NCBI GenBank assembly: GCA_963281255.1
Contig: OY725501.1
Location: forward strand, 1,341,674 to 1,405,673
Origin: Aphrocallistes beatrix
Lineage: Eukaryota; Porifera; Hexactinellida; Sceptrulophora; Aphrocallistidae
Reading direction: 5' to 3'
DNA: 64,000 nt
Shown one piece after another: positions 32,326-43,266 of the stretch. The position numbers were made by a program, and so were the translations under genes. The number at the start of each line of letters is the position of its first letter. Position 1 is the first letter of the stretch. The notes under the pieces were generated by a model. The model saw only the letters and a program-made list of their open reading frames with translations, did no database searches and was not told the DNA's origin.

Positions 32326-32754
32326 CATCGAGTTTTAATAGTAAGGATTATTAGTAATACTCAGCTGTTTCACAACTAAAAAATTGACAGTAAGATGATG
32401 TAAACAACATGTTGTCAAAGCTACTATACAACTACTTTTTGGCGTCAGAAAGTAAAGTTTCTAAAAATTAAAACATACCAAAAAGCAAATAATTTGCATA
32501 GCATGAGGAGTGATGTATGTAATGCAAGAATAATTTATCATGCTTGAAGATTACATGAAAACGATTTAGAAGAAGGTTTTACATTCATTGATCTTGATTA
32601 AAAGTTTTGTTGTAATCTAGTTGTTCCTCTGAGAAATATAAATCAACCATAAGATTTAAGATAAAAAGGTTTCGCATTTGCACCGGTGTATTCGCGAATC
32701 CACCAACTATTCAGTGTATTTGCGAATCCACCAGTTTCGCATTTACACTGCAAC
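31639..32754. mobile_element. Non-autonomous element with ~113-bp inverted repeats
   Basis: The two ends (31639-31752 and 32642-32754) are long inverted repeats, over 95% identical, starting GTTGCAGTGTAAATGCGAAA. Each holds two copies of GGTGGATTCGCGAA-like and two of AATGCGAAAC-like motifs. The target is the TA microsatellite of a family A copy, so the target duplication cannot be measured. Another family A copy (31792-32347) lies inside, giving three levels of nesting. Confidence 0.8.
31792..32347 (+). repeat. Family A repeat, complete copy
   Basis: It starts CAAGCGCGCTTCGCGC after TA and ends TAGTAAGGA before TTA. The first TGACGTCA is lost (TGATGATCATAGC), the second is intact (32154), and TGATGAGTCATCA is intact (32008). 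A (TA)n tract of about 17 units lies at 32287-32321. Confidence 0.88.
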
Positions 32755-32825
32755 ATATACACATTAATCGAGTTTTAATAGTAAGGATATATACATTAAT
32801 CGAGTTTTAATAGTAAGGATGCTGT

Positions 32826-34114
32826 TATAAAAAGTTTATTAGGAATTGAGACCTAGGAATTTGGGCATATATTTCAATAGGGAGGAATCTGTTTTTGGAA
32901 CATAAATTTTTGATCGTATCTGGGAGGTAAAAGGCCAGAACTTCTAAAATAATTATTAAAAGTGCTCCAATTTTTCTGTTCACATTATTAGCGATAGTTG
33001 CATTGATTGTTTATCTTAAAAGCTACATTTAGACACATATTCAAAGATTAAATTCGCCATTTTTCGATATATTCAAGTTCTCCATACTGTATTGCAATAA
33101 AACCAATGATAAGTAAAAAATATTTAATTTTTGACAAAGAAATGTTTGAGGAACCTATATATTATCATATCCTTACTATTAAAACTCATTAATATTTGTT
33201 TTTTTGTGTATATATATATATCTGTAACGAATTGATTGAAGAAACTGCCAGGCGTAGAAGGCTGATTTTAGGCATGTGGGAGTCTTTTGGCTATGGCTGC
33301 AGTAAGTTCTGAGCTCAGAGCAAAATGTCGTCTAATCATGGAATTATGACTTCATTGTCACATTTTAAATAGTTAAGCAATACAGCATAACTCAGCCATT
33401 ATAGGAAATAGAAGGCTGAAATTTTAATAGAATCTTTAGACTAACATGCCTCACATATGTTACAACTATCATCAAAAAATGATGACTCATCACTCTGTAA
33501 TGACGTCATCATTACGCATCAAAATTTTAAAAATTGCCAAATTTTGTTATTTTTCGTGCGATATTGATTATAACAGTAGGACAGACGTATTTAGAGATGT
33601 CATCTCCCATATAATTAATCAATGGTGACCACAGGCGCCAAAGGGCGCCTCCGGCGGACACAAAGTGTTCGCCAGCCGCGCAGCGAAAGCAAGCGAAGCG
33701 CGCTTGTTAAAAAAATGATCAGAATTATATTTTAGATACAATTGTCGCTAAATAGCTGATATCACGCTGGTCATTTCTCGCGAGCATTTTAGAAATGAAC
33801 TCCCTTTTTAAAGACATTTTGATTGGATATTATATGCTTTTTCTCTAAATCTTCGTGTTTTATAATCTCTAAAGGGGGAAAACAATTTTGAGGTCCATGT
33901 CATTAAAAAATACCAAATAAGCAAGAAACCACCAATAACTTTTCAATTTTTTGCAACGCTAATCTTTAGGGGGTCAACTTATAAAAATCAAAATAAATAC
34001 CCTATAAATAGTAAGATTAGAGGGTAGACCACTCAATAATACAATGGAATGGACAATAAAAATTTTGACATTTTTTTTTACGTCAGGCAATGTTTCTCGA
34101 GGGCACTATCTAAA
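32826..34114 (+). mobile_element. Family B element, copy 2, left-truncated
   Basis: From 32826 it matches 20695 onward of copy 1, and it ends TTTCTCGAGGGCACTATCTAAA, a worn form of the usual TTTTTCGAGGGCGGTATCCT end. Its left part is missing up to the family A tail. A family A copy (33170-33706) replaces about 160 bp of it. Confidence 0.75.
33170..33706 (-). repeat. Family A repeat, complete copy in family B
   Basis: It runs from TCCTTACTATTAAAACTCA to GCGAAGCGCGCTTG. It lies in the family B element with TA on the tail side and TT on the head side. The first TGACGTCA is intact (33502); the second is mutated (TGACTTCA). The hairpins read GGCGCC..GGCGCC and GCGGACAC-AAA-GTGTTCGC. Confidence 0.85.
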
Positions 34115-34951
34115 GCCATTTTCGGAAAAGTTATTCACTAATAGAAAACCAAAGAGAGCAATCCCTAATGATCATTAATGCAAGGAAGTATGGATAAAAA
34201 GAAAAATCGGCAGGGAGTTATTTGCAAAATCAGATGTAACTAAATATACTCAGCCTCTTGAAAATATTGATAAACTGCCAGTAATTAAAAAATATAAAAC
34301 CAAAAAGAGGCAGACTCTAACAATTTGGAAGATAGATTCTAAATTAAGAATGGAAAACAACAAGACAAAGAATGTGCTTCTACACACATAATAAAAAAAT
34401 GATAAAGATAATTGTAATTGTGAATATGATGCGGTTTATATTAGTACAGTCTAATAAAATACCTGATTTTCATCCAATAGAAGCAGTTTTACAGAAACAA
34501 ATAGCAGAAAAATATGGGTAAAATATATTTATAATCTTAACTATTTAAAGTATTATGATTTTAATATGAAGCATTGTATTCCGACAAAAATGGAAACAAC
34601 AATTGGAGATGAAAATTGTCTATTCCGTGCACTCTCACAGATATTTACCGGGTTACAAGAAAATCATTTCCAACTTAGGCAAATAATCACGTCGAATATG
34701 AATAATTCGAGCAACATTTGTACAAGATATCTTACTTCTAAAACTATCTATATCGAGTCTTATTATAGGAATGCATCTCAATATTTTAAAAGGTCTAGGA
34801 TGGCAGCATCAGGGATTTGGGGAACGATTTAGAGATTTTTGAGGGTGCAATATTATTTAACATTGATATTTGGGTATATTTGGGAAACTCTGTTGCAAAA
34901 TGGCAATTCTTTTCAAACTTAGGGTTTTATTTCTCGAATGCATAAGGTTGG

Positions 34952-35530
34952 CCTTTCCTATGGGCATTTTGTTTTTTATCAAAAATTTGCCAAAAGTCCT
35001 TTTTAATCATTTTTAGATCTCTAAAGGGGTTCTAAACATTAATTTCGATTTATAGAATTTCAACTTGTACCACCTGGTGTCGCCCAAAAAAGGTCACATT
35101 TTTTGAAGCAAATGTCTCATATCCATCATTCATTGAAATATGCCAGATAATTTTAATGCTAAATTCATGTTCTGCACGCATTTCCAGCAATTTGATATAT
35201 ATATTGGACACATTTGGATAATTTTTTGGCTGCGGGTTCCTAGCAACGGCAAGGAAAGTGAAAAAACTTCCTGGCCGTTGCTAGGCACGGACAACCAAAA
35301 AAATCTCAAAATATGGTCAATATATATCAAATTGCTGGAAATTCAATGCGGGACACGAATTCAGAATTCAAATGATGATCTGAAAAGGTTCAAAGAAGTT
35401 ATTGATCTGGGAATTCCGGCGGATACTATCGAATGTGGTTATTTTTGGGTGGTCAGTCATCAATGACCAATTTTTCACACTTTTGATGGTGAACGTGAAC
35501 ATTTTTGATAGACTATATTTTGAAGTTCTA
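34952..35530 (+). repeat. Family C repeat, partial copy in the OTU relic
   Basis: It starts TAAGGTTGGCCTTTCCTATG, the same end as the longer copy at 37579-39392, and follows that copy to TTTTGAAGTTCT. The right part is lost. It contains a large imperfect stem at about 35186-35346 (CCAGCAATTTGATATATAT against its complement, with TTCCTAGCAACGG/CCGTTGCTAGG near the loop). Confidence 0.75.
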
Positions 35531-35535
35531 AATCC

Positions 35536-35745
35536 TTCTAGTTCCTCTAGTTCTAAATCCTTCTAGTTCCTTCTAGTTCTCTAATCCTTCTAGTTCCTTC
35601 TAGTTCTCTAATCTTTCCAATTCTTCCTTATCCTTCTAGTTCTAGTTCCTTCTAGTTCTCTAATCCTTCTAATCCTTCCATTCTAATCCCTCCTAGTTCT
35701 CTAATCTCTAATCCTTCTAGTTCTAAATCGTTCTAAGTCCTTCTA
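35536..35745. repeat. Pyrimidine-rich minisatellite (TCCTTCTAGTTC)n
   Basis: About 210 bp of irregular tandem units such as TCCTTCTAGTTC and TCTAATCCTTCTAGTTCC on the plus strand. It begins where the family C copy breaks off. Confidence 0.9.
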
Positions 35746-35865
35746 AAGAAGAAATCTTCGATCGAAGGATAACCATTATTCTCCTATTTTAGATGTTAAT
35801 AAGTTTGACCCATCTTCTGATGATTGTATTTGTTATGATAATGGCAGTGCATTAAAAATTTGATT

Positions 35866-36481
35866 AATTTATACGACAACAGTATTTCTCACAGTCATAT
35901 CCGACTTGCGTCTTTTTGTCCGCTCTGGAAAATGAAATGCCGGGTGTGCGTCATTAATTATTCTGATGAGTTTTGATGAGTTTCGATCCAAGCATAGAAT
36001 ATCCAATCATTCAATTGGTAGAAGTATTGACTTCCCTCTGATTGGAACCCTACTGACAATGGGATAATTGGAATTTTATTTTTGTGTCTAAAATATAATT
36101 GCACAAGATGGCTAATTATTTTCCCACACGACATTTTATAGGCCAGAACGGACAATCAAATGCTCAGGGAGGATATGACTGTGGAAACGACTTAATAAGT
36201 TAATTCATTATTTATCTAGTTAGTTCCACCCAAACCAATATTATGAATATTGTATTTTGGGTAGTGTAAGATATATATTAGAAAAAGTGGATATCTCAGG
36301 AGTGAAAACTAATATCTTCCTTTCATGATTGTAACTAAATTATTTACGTATCTCATCCAGTAAATATTTATCTAATATCTACGTTGATTGGCACACCACT
36401 TTCATAGAGACGAATATTATCTAATGATTCTAATTTAATATGTTTTTATGCATTATATATGCATTATATTTTACTAATATA
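35866..36481. other. No gene recognised
   Basis: AT-rich sequence. GACGACAACAGTATTTCTCA-like words at 35873 and GTCATATCCGACTTGC (35897) have inexact reverse counterparts near 36168-36190 (GAGGATATGACTGTGGAAAC), so a decayed inverted-repeat element of about 300 bp is possible. Confidence 0.35.
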
Positions 36482-36911
36482 CAACAAACGGACAAAGGTA
36501 TTTAAACACTTCATTATTTCCCATGTAAATAGTACTAAATTGGATATTTTACTAAAGGAATGCGTTAAAAATCTAGGAGATACTAAGATTCTGCTTTCAG
36601 ATTTGAAATCTACGCATTCAAATTAGCTAAGTTGAAGATTTCTAATAATTTTATCATCCCAAAAATATAATTATCACCCTACGACGGTAATAAATCACCA
36701 TCATCATCACCGTTAAACTTGACATATGTAGCACACAGCGGCACTAATTATTAATTTGAAAACTTTGGGAATTCATAGATTAGAAATCTTCTTCTATGAC
36801 TAATTCGAATGTTTAGTTTTCGAATCTGAAATCCGATTAGTTGTAGCCCTTACCGTTTAGAAGTATTTGTATGTAAAATAATTAATTGTTCAAATAATAT
36901 TTTGGTTAGTG
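36482..36911. mobile_element. Family G Tc1-type MITE, copy 2
   Basis: It begins CAACAAACGGACAAAGGTAT after TA and ends CTAACCAAAATATTATTTG (read inward) before TA. Interior blocks (TTCATTATTTCCCATGTAAA, TAGTACTAAATTGGATATTT) match 15820-16297. Confidence 0.7.
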
Positions 36912-37578
36912 TAAATATTTATTACTTCTTTATAGCCATATTAGTTAACTCGATAAATTACAATTTCGAATAAATATCTAATGTATTTGTAAAGACAGAA
37001 ATTATATTTGTGGATGATTGGGTGAAAAATAATCGCAATTTTATGAGGCAGTCAAGAAAAGAAGGTTTCTTCGCATTCAGGTAAGGTAATCATTTTAAAT
37101 ACACATATGAATATTTTTTTAAATTAAGATCGATATTTCAATCTTAGAATCTCTTTAGATCATCAACTCCAATGAAAACATTGGGATGACTTCATGGCAA
37201 GTAAACTTTGGAGATTTTATAAGAATAATGCTGAATTAGATCATTCTAAAAGCTGAGCTGACAACAACAGATTTCTTTATTTAGGGGTGATGATTCAAAA
37301 TCATTCCAAAAAAAATCTTGATCGATTTCTCACATGACGTTCTTAGTGACAGGAATTTAAATGACTTTAGCTCAGGAACTATCTGAAAGTACAAATACGA
37401 TCAACAGCTGAACACCCACCCTATCCCCAGCCACAATTTAGTACAAGCTTTTATATTGATTATTACATTGGCTTGAATGATCGAGTCGAGAATGTATTTC
37501 TACACATTTTAGAACAAGATTTTAATTTGTTAACTTTGTTCTATGTTTTTCATTAATTAATGATATGTGCAAAGTGTA
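36912..37578. other. No gene recognised
   Basis: AT-rich; nothing supported on either strand. Confidence 0.4.
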
Positions 37579-39392
37579 TTAAGTTTGACCTTTCCTATGG
37601 GCATTTTGTTTTTATCAAAAATTTGCTAAAAGTCCTTTTTAATTATTTTTAGATCCCTAAAGGGGTTCTAAACAGTAATTTAGATTTTTAGAATTTTTCA
37701 ATGCTAATATTTCGCCACTTAGAGCTGCTTGTACCACCTGGTGTCGCTCAAAAAATGACACATTTTTAAGCGAAATGTCTCATATCCATAACTTCATTGA
37801 ACCATGTCAGATCATCATTTTAATTCGTGCTCAGCACTAAATTTCCAGCAATTTGATATATATATTGGACACATTTGGATAATTTTTTGGCTGCGGGTTC
37901 CTAGCAACGGCCAGGAATGTGAAAAAATTTCTGGCCTTTGTTAGGCACGGACAACCAAAAAATTCTCCAAATATGGTCAATATATATATCAAATTGCTGG
38001 AAGTTCAATGCGGAACACGAATTCAGAATTCAAATGATGATCTGACATGGTTCAAAGAAGTTATTGATCTGGGATTCCGGCGGATACTATCGAATGTGGT
38101 TATTTTTGGGCGACCAGTCATCAATGACCACTGTAGGGTGTCCCAAAATGATTTTTGAAAAGTTTATGGGGTACCCCCTAAGAAGTTTCTCTGTGTTCTA
38201 AAATATTGTGAAAAAATTTCAGGTATTTATGAAGTGATTTAGGGGTCCCGCAATGGCCTCGTGAATTTTATTTTTACACTTGTATTTTGAAAATTTCAAA
38301 ATTCATTTTTTTGCTAGAAAATTGCTTTAAAAGACTAACCTGGGGTATTCGACGATGCAGATTTCAGATTTATCATCAGAAATTTGTTATATTGTACACT
38401 TTCGGATTTCAATTACTGAATAAAAAACAATGAATTGAAAAAAATATGTTATTTCTCGAAAAAAATTACAAATTGTACACTATGTACAGATAACAAATTT
38501 CTGATGGGAAATCTGAAATCTACATCGTCGATTCACCCAGGTTAGCCATTTGAAGCAAGTTTCTAGCAAAAAATTGATTTTTGAAATTTTCAAAATACAG
38601 GTGTAAAAATAAAATTTACGAATCCATTGCGGGATCCCTAAATCACTTCATAAATACCTGAATTTTTTTCACAATCATTTTATGACACAGAAACTTCTTA
38701 GGGAGTCCCCCATAAACTTTTCATAAAAAAGACACCCTAACATTGACCAGTATTTCACACTTTTGATGGTGAAAATTTCTGATATACCATATTTTGAAGT
38801 TAAGTAGTGCTATAAGTTGTCCAATAAGAATATTTGCATGTTTTTTAATATTCCAAAGCAGCTAAAACTAATGGAAATTGTGGGATATATAAATTTAAAT
38901 ATTTTCTAAATCCTATTTTCTGAGACTTTTTTTCACCAATTATAAATGTGATAACTTTTTCCAAATTCAACATAGAAGCGAAAACTCAACGGTTTTTAAT
39001 AGATCTCGAAGAGAAGAACATAATGAACAGACATATTTTTGATATTACGAATAAAAAGATAATTATGAAAAAAGAGTGTCAAAATTGCTAAAACAAAATT
39101 TATCGGGTGTCTAGTGTGAATTTTCAATAATTTTCAAAATTTCAATAATCTCTAATATTTATCCATTTATGAAAGAATTTGAAAAGTTTCTAAAGGATTG
39201 TAAGCAAATTGTGTCCGATTTCTTCCTTTTAAATTGACCCCCCAATTTTTTCAAATAGTTTTTATCTGTTGAATTATTTCGATTATTAATGCATTTTGCC
39301 GATAACTCTGCGATTTAAATCTGTCCTGAATAAATTAAATGAATCGGTTGAAAAATTCAAAAGTTAGCTATTATAGTAAAGGCCAACCTTAA
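37579..39392 (+). mobile_element. Family C element, TTAA-flanked
   Basis: TTAA occurs at both ends (37579-37582 and 39389-39392) with imperfect inverted ends GTTTGACCTTTCC (left) and GGTTGGCCTTTAC (from the right). The left 550 bp match 34952-35530, including the large internal stem (about 37847-38010). A 610-bp palindromic MITE sits at 38131-38740. No coding frame is shared between copies in a convincing way. Confidence 0.65.
38131..38740. mobile_element. Palindromic (foldback) MITE, 610 bp
   Basis: The two halves are inverted copies of about 265 bp around a ~70-bp centre, starting TAGGGTGTCCCAAAATG on the left and TTAGGGTGTCTTTTTTATG from the right. Flanks CAATGACCA (38122-38130) and CATTGACCA (38741-38749) agree at eight of nine bases. 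Comparison with the empty site in the other family C copy (CAATGACCAATTTTTCAC) confirms the insertion. Confidence 0.88.
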
Positions 39393-39513
39393 AATCTAGT
39401 TCTAGACGGGGGTCGTTACTTAATGAGTTAAAAGGATCAATGTTTCAGACATTTGAATTCCATTGGATTATAAAAGATCGAGAGAACTAAGTGTGCTAGT
39501 TCTATCTATATTA

Positions 39514-40061
39514 TCCTTACTATTAAAACTCGATTAATGTGTGTATATATATATATATATATATATCTGTAACGAATTGATTGAAGAAACTGCCCGTCAC
39601 AGAAAGCTGATTTTTGGCATGTGGGAGTCTTTTGGCTATGGCTCCAGGAAGTTCTGAGCTCAGGCGAAAATGTCGACTCATCATGGAATTATGCACGTCA
39701 TTGTCACATTTTTAAAAGTTAAGCAATGCAGTTATTCTAGCATAACTCAGCCATTATAGGAGATAGAAGGCTGAAATTTTAATAGAATCTGTATACTAAC
39801 ATGTTTCACATATGATACAACTATCATCAAAAAATGATGACTCATCACTTTTTTATAACGTCATCATTACTCAACAAAATTTTAAAAATTGATATTTTTG
39901 GTGATTTTTCGTGCTATATTGATTAGATCAGTGGGACAGACGTATTTAGAGATGTTATCTCCCTTATAATTAACCAGTGTGGCCCCAGGCGACCGAAGGG
40001 AGCCTCCGGCGGACACAAAGTGTTCGCCAGCCGCGCAGCGCATGCAAGCGAAGCGCGCTTG
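39514..40061 (-). repeat. Family A repeat, complete copy
   Basis: Runs from TCCTTACTATTAAAACTCG to GCGAAGCGCGCTTG, with TA on both sides. The first TGACGTCA is changed to TAACGTCA and the second to a version with an extra base (GCACGTCA). TGATGACTCATCA is intact (39836). Confidence 0.88.
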
Positions 40062-41465
40062 TATAAATAAAAATACCTCAAAAACTAGAAAAAATAATAC
40101 TGACAGGTTGACTAAATTCTATTCAATGAACTATATACTGATGCATCGTGTACTTCGGAGATGACTGCAGTAGGTAAAAACTATGCTAGACATACTACAC
40201 GTTTGGTATCGCGTCGCAATTGTGGGATCTTAAAATGGTGACGCACGGGAATGTAGAAGCAAACTGGTTGTATTTTTGATATTTTCTGGGATGTTCATGA
40301 CCAAGGTGAGGGATCAATTCACTTTTCCTTAAAATCAGGGAGTGTGTATATAAAAATATCACTTAATATATCTATCTCCAAGGAGGTAGACCGGTTGGGG
40401 AATGGTAGGGGCTTTGAACTAGGACTCAGGATTAGTTGAGCCATTCAGGACAGCTAGTAATCGAGATATTAACTCTCGAGAAATTATTGGTAGGGCCAGT
40501 GCCCTGCCAACCCTACCAGAGCCTATGCTTTTATGCGTATTACAATTATAATCTCTTTTACACACGAATTTGTCGATAACCTGTGTAAATTGATCTTATT
40601 TAATTAAAATGATCATAATAATACATATACTACTGCAAATATAGATCAATGCATATTCCTAACTCCCAAAATAACAACTTGATCAAAAGTAAGCACAATA
40701 GTAATGATGCAAAAAATAGTTCATTTTGCAAAATCATATCTTACAGGTTAGGGAAGTTTTTTAATAGAATTTGAAATACAAGATCCACCAAAGCTTAGGA
40801 ACATGTTGTAGAGAAATTAAATCGAAAGAATAAGGATTAGATAGTTAAAATGCATTCTATGTTTGACATGATCGTCGTGATGTGGAACTAGTAACAAATG
40901 TACATACTGGAAAATAGGTCAGTTAACAAATGTCATATCTTAGGAATTAGAAGAGATTTCTAATTCAAATTTGAAAGACATAATCCGCCAACGCTTAGGA
41001 ACATGTGGTATAGATATCAGATCGAAAAATAAGGATAAAGTAGTTAATTTGCATATTATGTGCGACATGGCCGGATTATTTTTTAATGGCTTAATGCTTG
41101 GTCAACATGCATACTTTGAGAAATCCACCAACTTTGTACTTCAGAAAATTGTGTTGGCAATAGTAAAGGAGAAAACAAATTTGGAGAGACATTGCAGTCA
41201 AACTCAGTTCAGTACATGGCAATGGCAGAGCTGTAGAAGGCATTAGGAAAATAGGACTAACCTAAAGCTAAATGCAAAAGTTCAAAGTTGATGCAAGCTT
41301 TAGCGTAAGACTACCGAAATGTACCACAGTGGTACAAGTTTATGGCTTCTTTCCAGTTGAAAATGGCTAGAGACATCCGCGATATGTTTTCGATAATCTA
41401 GGGTTAAGGAAGCCAGATGATTCGGTCGAGTTCTTGAAGGCTGCAGACTTACTTCCATTGCACCA
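40062..41465. other. Repeat-rich stretch, no gene
   Basis: Two related ~140-bp blocks (40733-40875 and 40934-41070) share CATATCTTA, CTTAGGAACATGT, AATCGAAA and AATAAGGAT, and so form an old tandem duplication. A 91-codon frame at 40971-41246 covers the second block and has no protein-like signature. At 40383-40450 a GGTAGACCGGTTGGGG...GGACTCAGG string is faintly tRNA/SINE-like but not convincing. Confidence 0.4.
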
Positions 41466-41531
41466 GGCATAACCTATTGCATATAAGGCCAAACATTAAC
41501 TTGCGGATTTGGGACTAAGGATGCGGTAGAA

Positions 41532-41676
41532 CAGCGCTGTCCAACAGGCGGCCCGCGGCCTTGATCCAAAATGCCTCTATCCATACCCATCCCGAGTGCA
41601 CGCCCCTGTATTGCGGCCCGCCACTAAATTGTATGAAGCAGTTGCGGCCCGAAGTAAATATTGCTGGACAGCCCTG
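41532..41676. mobile_element. hAT MITE, 145 bp
   Basis: Ends CAGCGCTGTCCAACAGGC and, from the right, CAGGGCTGTCCAGCAATA are hAT-type. A perfect 8-bp duplication CGGTAGAA flanks it (41524-41531 and 41677-41684). The interior is GC-rich, with three GCGGCCCG motifs. Confidence 0.92.
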
Positions 41677-41871
41677 CGGTAGAAGATGGTTGAACTAATA
41701 CATGAGCTGCTTTAAATCATTAACAAAGCTCAGTAAACCTTAGGAATGTATTACCAGCATAAATAATTAGGGGGTCCAAGAACCCAAATCCGTTGTTGAA
41801 ATTTAGTCACCATATGGTTGCGCAATAGGTTATAGTTGTGACAAATTTAGTGATTCTCAAGGTCGTTTAAT

Positions 41872-41983
41872 TAACCCTTAAATTACCTGGGGTCATTTCT
41901 ATTTATAGCGAAGACCCCACACTTCCAAGGTTTCCCCGTCCAAAATGGCTTTACCAGAAATGAGTTTGCAAAATTCTAGCGCC
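41872..41983 (+). repeat. Family E MITE, copy 2
   Basis: Starts TTAACCCTTAAATTACC, contains GGGTCATTTCTATTTATAG, AAGACCCCACACTTCC and CCGTCCAAAATGGCTTTACC. The right end is worn (TTCTAGCGCC). It interrupts the left arm of the family D palindrome. Confidence 0.65.
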
Positions 41984-43079
41984 ATTTATAGGAAATTAAG
42001 GACAATTCTAAGTGTTTTTATTGTAAAAATTTTCGCATTGAACTGAGATGTGAATTATTACGAAAAAATTTGGAATATTTCCATGGAATGTTGCTACATT
42101 CCAGTGCTGCTATGGAATCGTGTTTTGGTCAGTTTGGGTCATATCTTAAAAAACGAAAGAGCTGGACATTCAAATTTATTTCATTTGTAGCCAATAGACT
42201 GCTTCTTATTACGCGATTATATAAATAATATGTCTAAATTCAATGGTATACGAGATATTAGACAATTTATCATATTGGCCAAATTTGGTAATTTGTAGAA
42301 TTTCTCGCGAAACATTGAATTTAGACGTCGAAATTATATTATCGCTTAATAGGAAGTAGTTTATTCGCTATCAAATGGAATTATATTTGAATGTCTAGCT
42401 ATAGCTGTTTTGAAGATATGTCCCCTGCTGACCAAAATGCGATTCAAAAGCAACACTGGATTGTAGCAACATCCCATGAAAAATTCCAAAGTTTCGTATT
42501 ACACATTCACATCTCAGTTCTATGCGAAAAGTTTTATAATAAAAACACATAGAAGTGCCCTTAAAAGACCTCTGAAAATCCCTAAATCTGTCACCAATAT
42601 AACTTAGTGCGCAACCATTTGGCGACTAATCTAAATTTTAACAATGGGTCTGGATGCTTTAACATCATATTTGTACATGCTGGGAATATATTTCTAAGGT
42701 CTATTGTGCTTTGTTAATGATTTAAGGCAGCTCATGTATTAGTTCAACCATCTTCTACCGCATCCCTAGTCCTAAATCCGCAAGTTACTGTGAGGCCATA
42801 TATGTAGCAGGCTATGCAGCAGGAAATTTTGTTTTAACAGATAGCTGTAATCTTAGCCAGCTACAGTTGATAGCAGGGCAGAGGGACTATTATAGATTGA
42901 AACCTCAGATAGTTGGAAAAATCATTGCACGTAATTAGGAAAATCTCAGGATCAAAGTGATTATTATCATTAATGTAAGATTATATAATCAAAGAATGTA
43001 TGCTTGTTTATTCATACAAACCTACGGATAATTCACCACGAATTATAACATGTGATACATGTTGCTGTTATATACAATA

Positions 43080-43266
43080 CAGTCGACTCCGCTTAATAGG
43101 GTCACATCGGTCAGAGAACATTTTGACCCGATTAAGCGGAGAACCTATTAACTGAAAATATTTTGTATTAGATTCTATGTGTAAGAGCTATTCCGGTCTT
43201 GCCAAAAGTGGGCCGATTAAGCGGTTGATTCGATTAAACAGTGACCGTATTAAACGGAGTCGACTG
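43080..43266. mobile_element. Pogo-like MITE (187 bp)
   Basis: Inverted ends CAGTCGACTCCGCTTAATAG and, from the right, CAGTCGACTCCGTTTAATAC, each next to TA. GATTAAGCGG motifs recur inside in both orientations. Confidence 0.9.

Larger units (their letters stand above)
34180..35865 (+). pseudogene. OTU-type cysteine protease relic, split by repeats
   Basis: An open stretch at 34180-34392 gives VWIKRKIGRELFAKSD and a Lys-rich tail. From 34587 a second frame gives METTIGDENCLFRALSQIFT, containing the OTU catalytic D-x-x-C, then QLRQIITSNMN, YYRNASQYFKRSRMAASGIW and, after a frameshift near 34830, EIFEGAILFNIDIWVYLGN and KWQFFSN. This order (GDxNCLFRA, SxM, GxWG, DIxVY) is that of OTU deubiquitinase domains. 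The frame stops where a family C repeat begins at 34952. HYSPILDVNKFDPSSDD at about 35775-35860 would fit the C-terminal His region. OTU domains occur in host proteases and also in some Helitron-type and other transposons; this relic cannot show which. Confidence 0.6.
41466..42830. repeat. Family D palindromic repeat, ~1.4 kb
   Basis: The left half (41466-42290) and right half (42300-42830) are inverted copies. Examples are TTGCGGATTTGGGACTAAGG at 41503 against its complement at 42765, and GAACTGAGATGTGAAT at 42041 against its complement at 42502. The left half is longer because it holds a hAT MITE (41532-41676) and a family E MITE (41872-41983). Single-armed relatives are at 4480-5210, 8560-8830 and 45905-45975. 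Confidence 0.7.

Noticed and set aside
6553-32379. CRISPR-like array from the regularly repeated family A pieces
   Set aside because: The repeats are whole transposon copies of differing orientation and spacing in an intron-bearing eukaryotic genome, not short direct repeats with spacers.
35140-35466. 108-codon frame in family C and its counterpart at 37919
   Set aside because: The frame spans the inverted repeat and differs in reading between the copies; the apparent similarity is DNA-level repeat identity.
40383-40450. tRNA-derived SINE (GGTAGACCGGTTGGGG ... GGACTCAGG)
   Set aside because: The A-box-like string is imperfect, no acceptable B box follows at the right spacing, and no second copy was found in the window.
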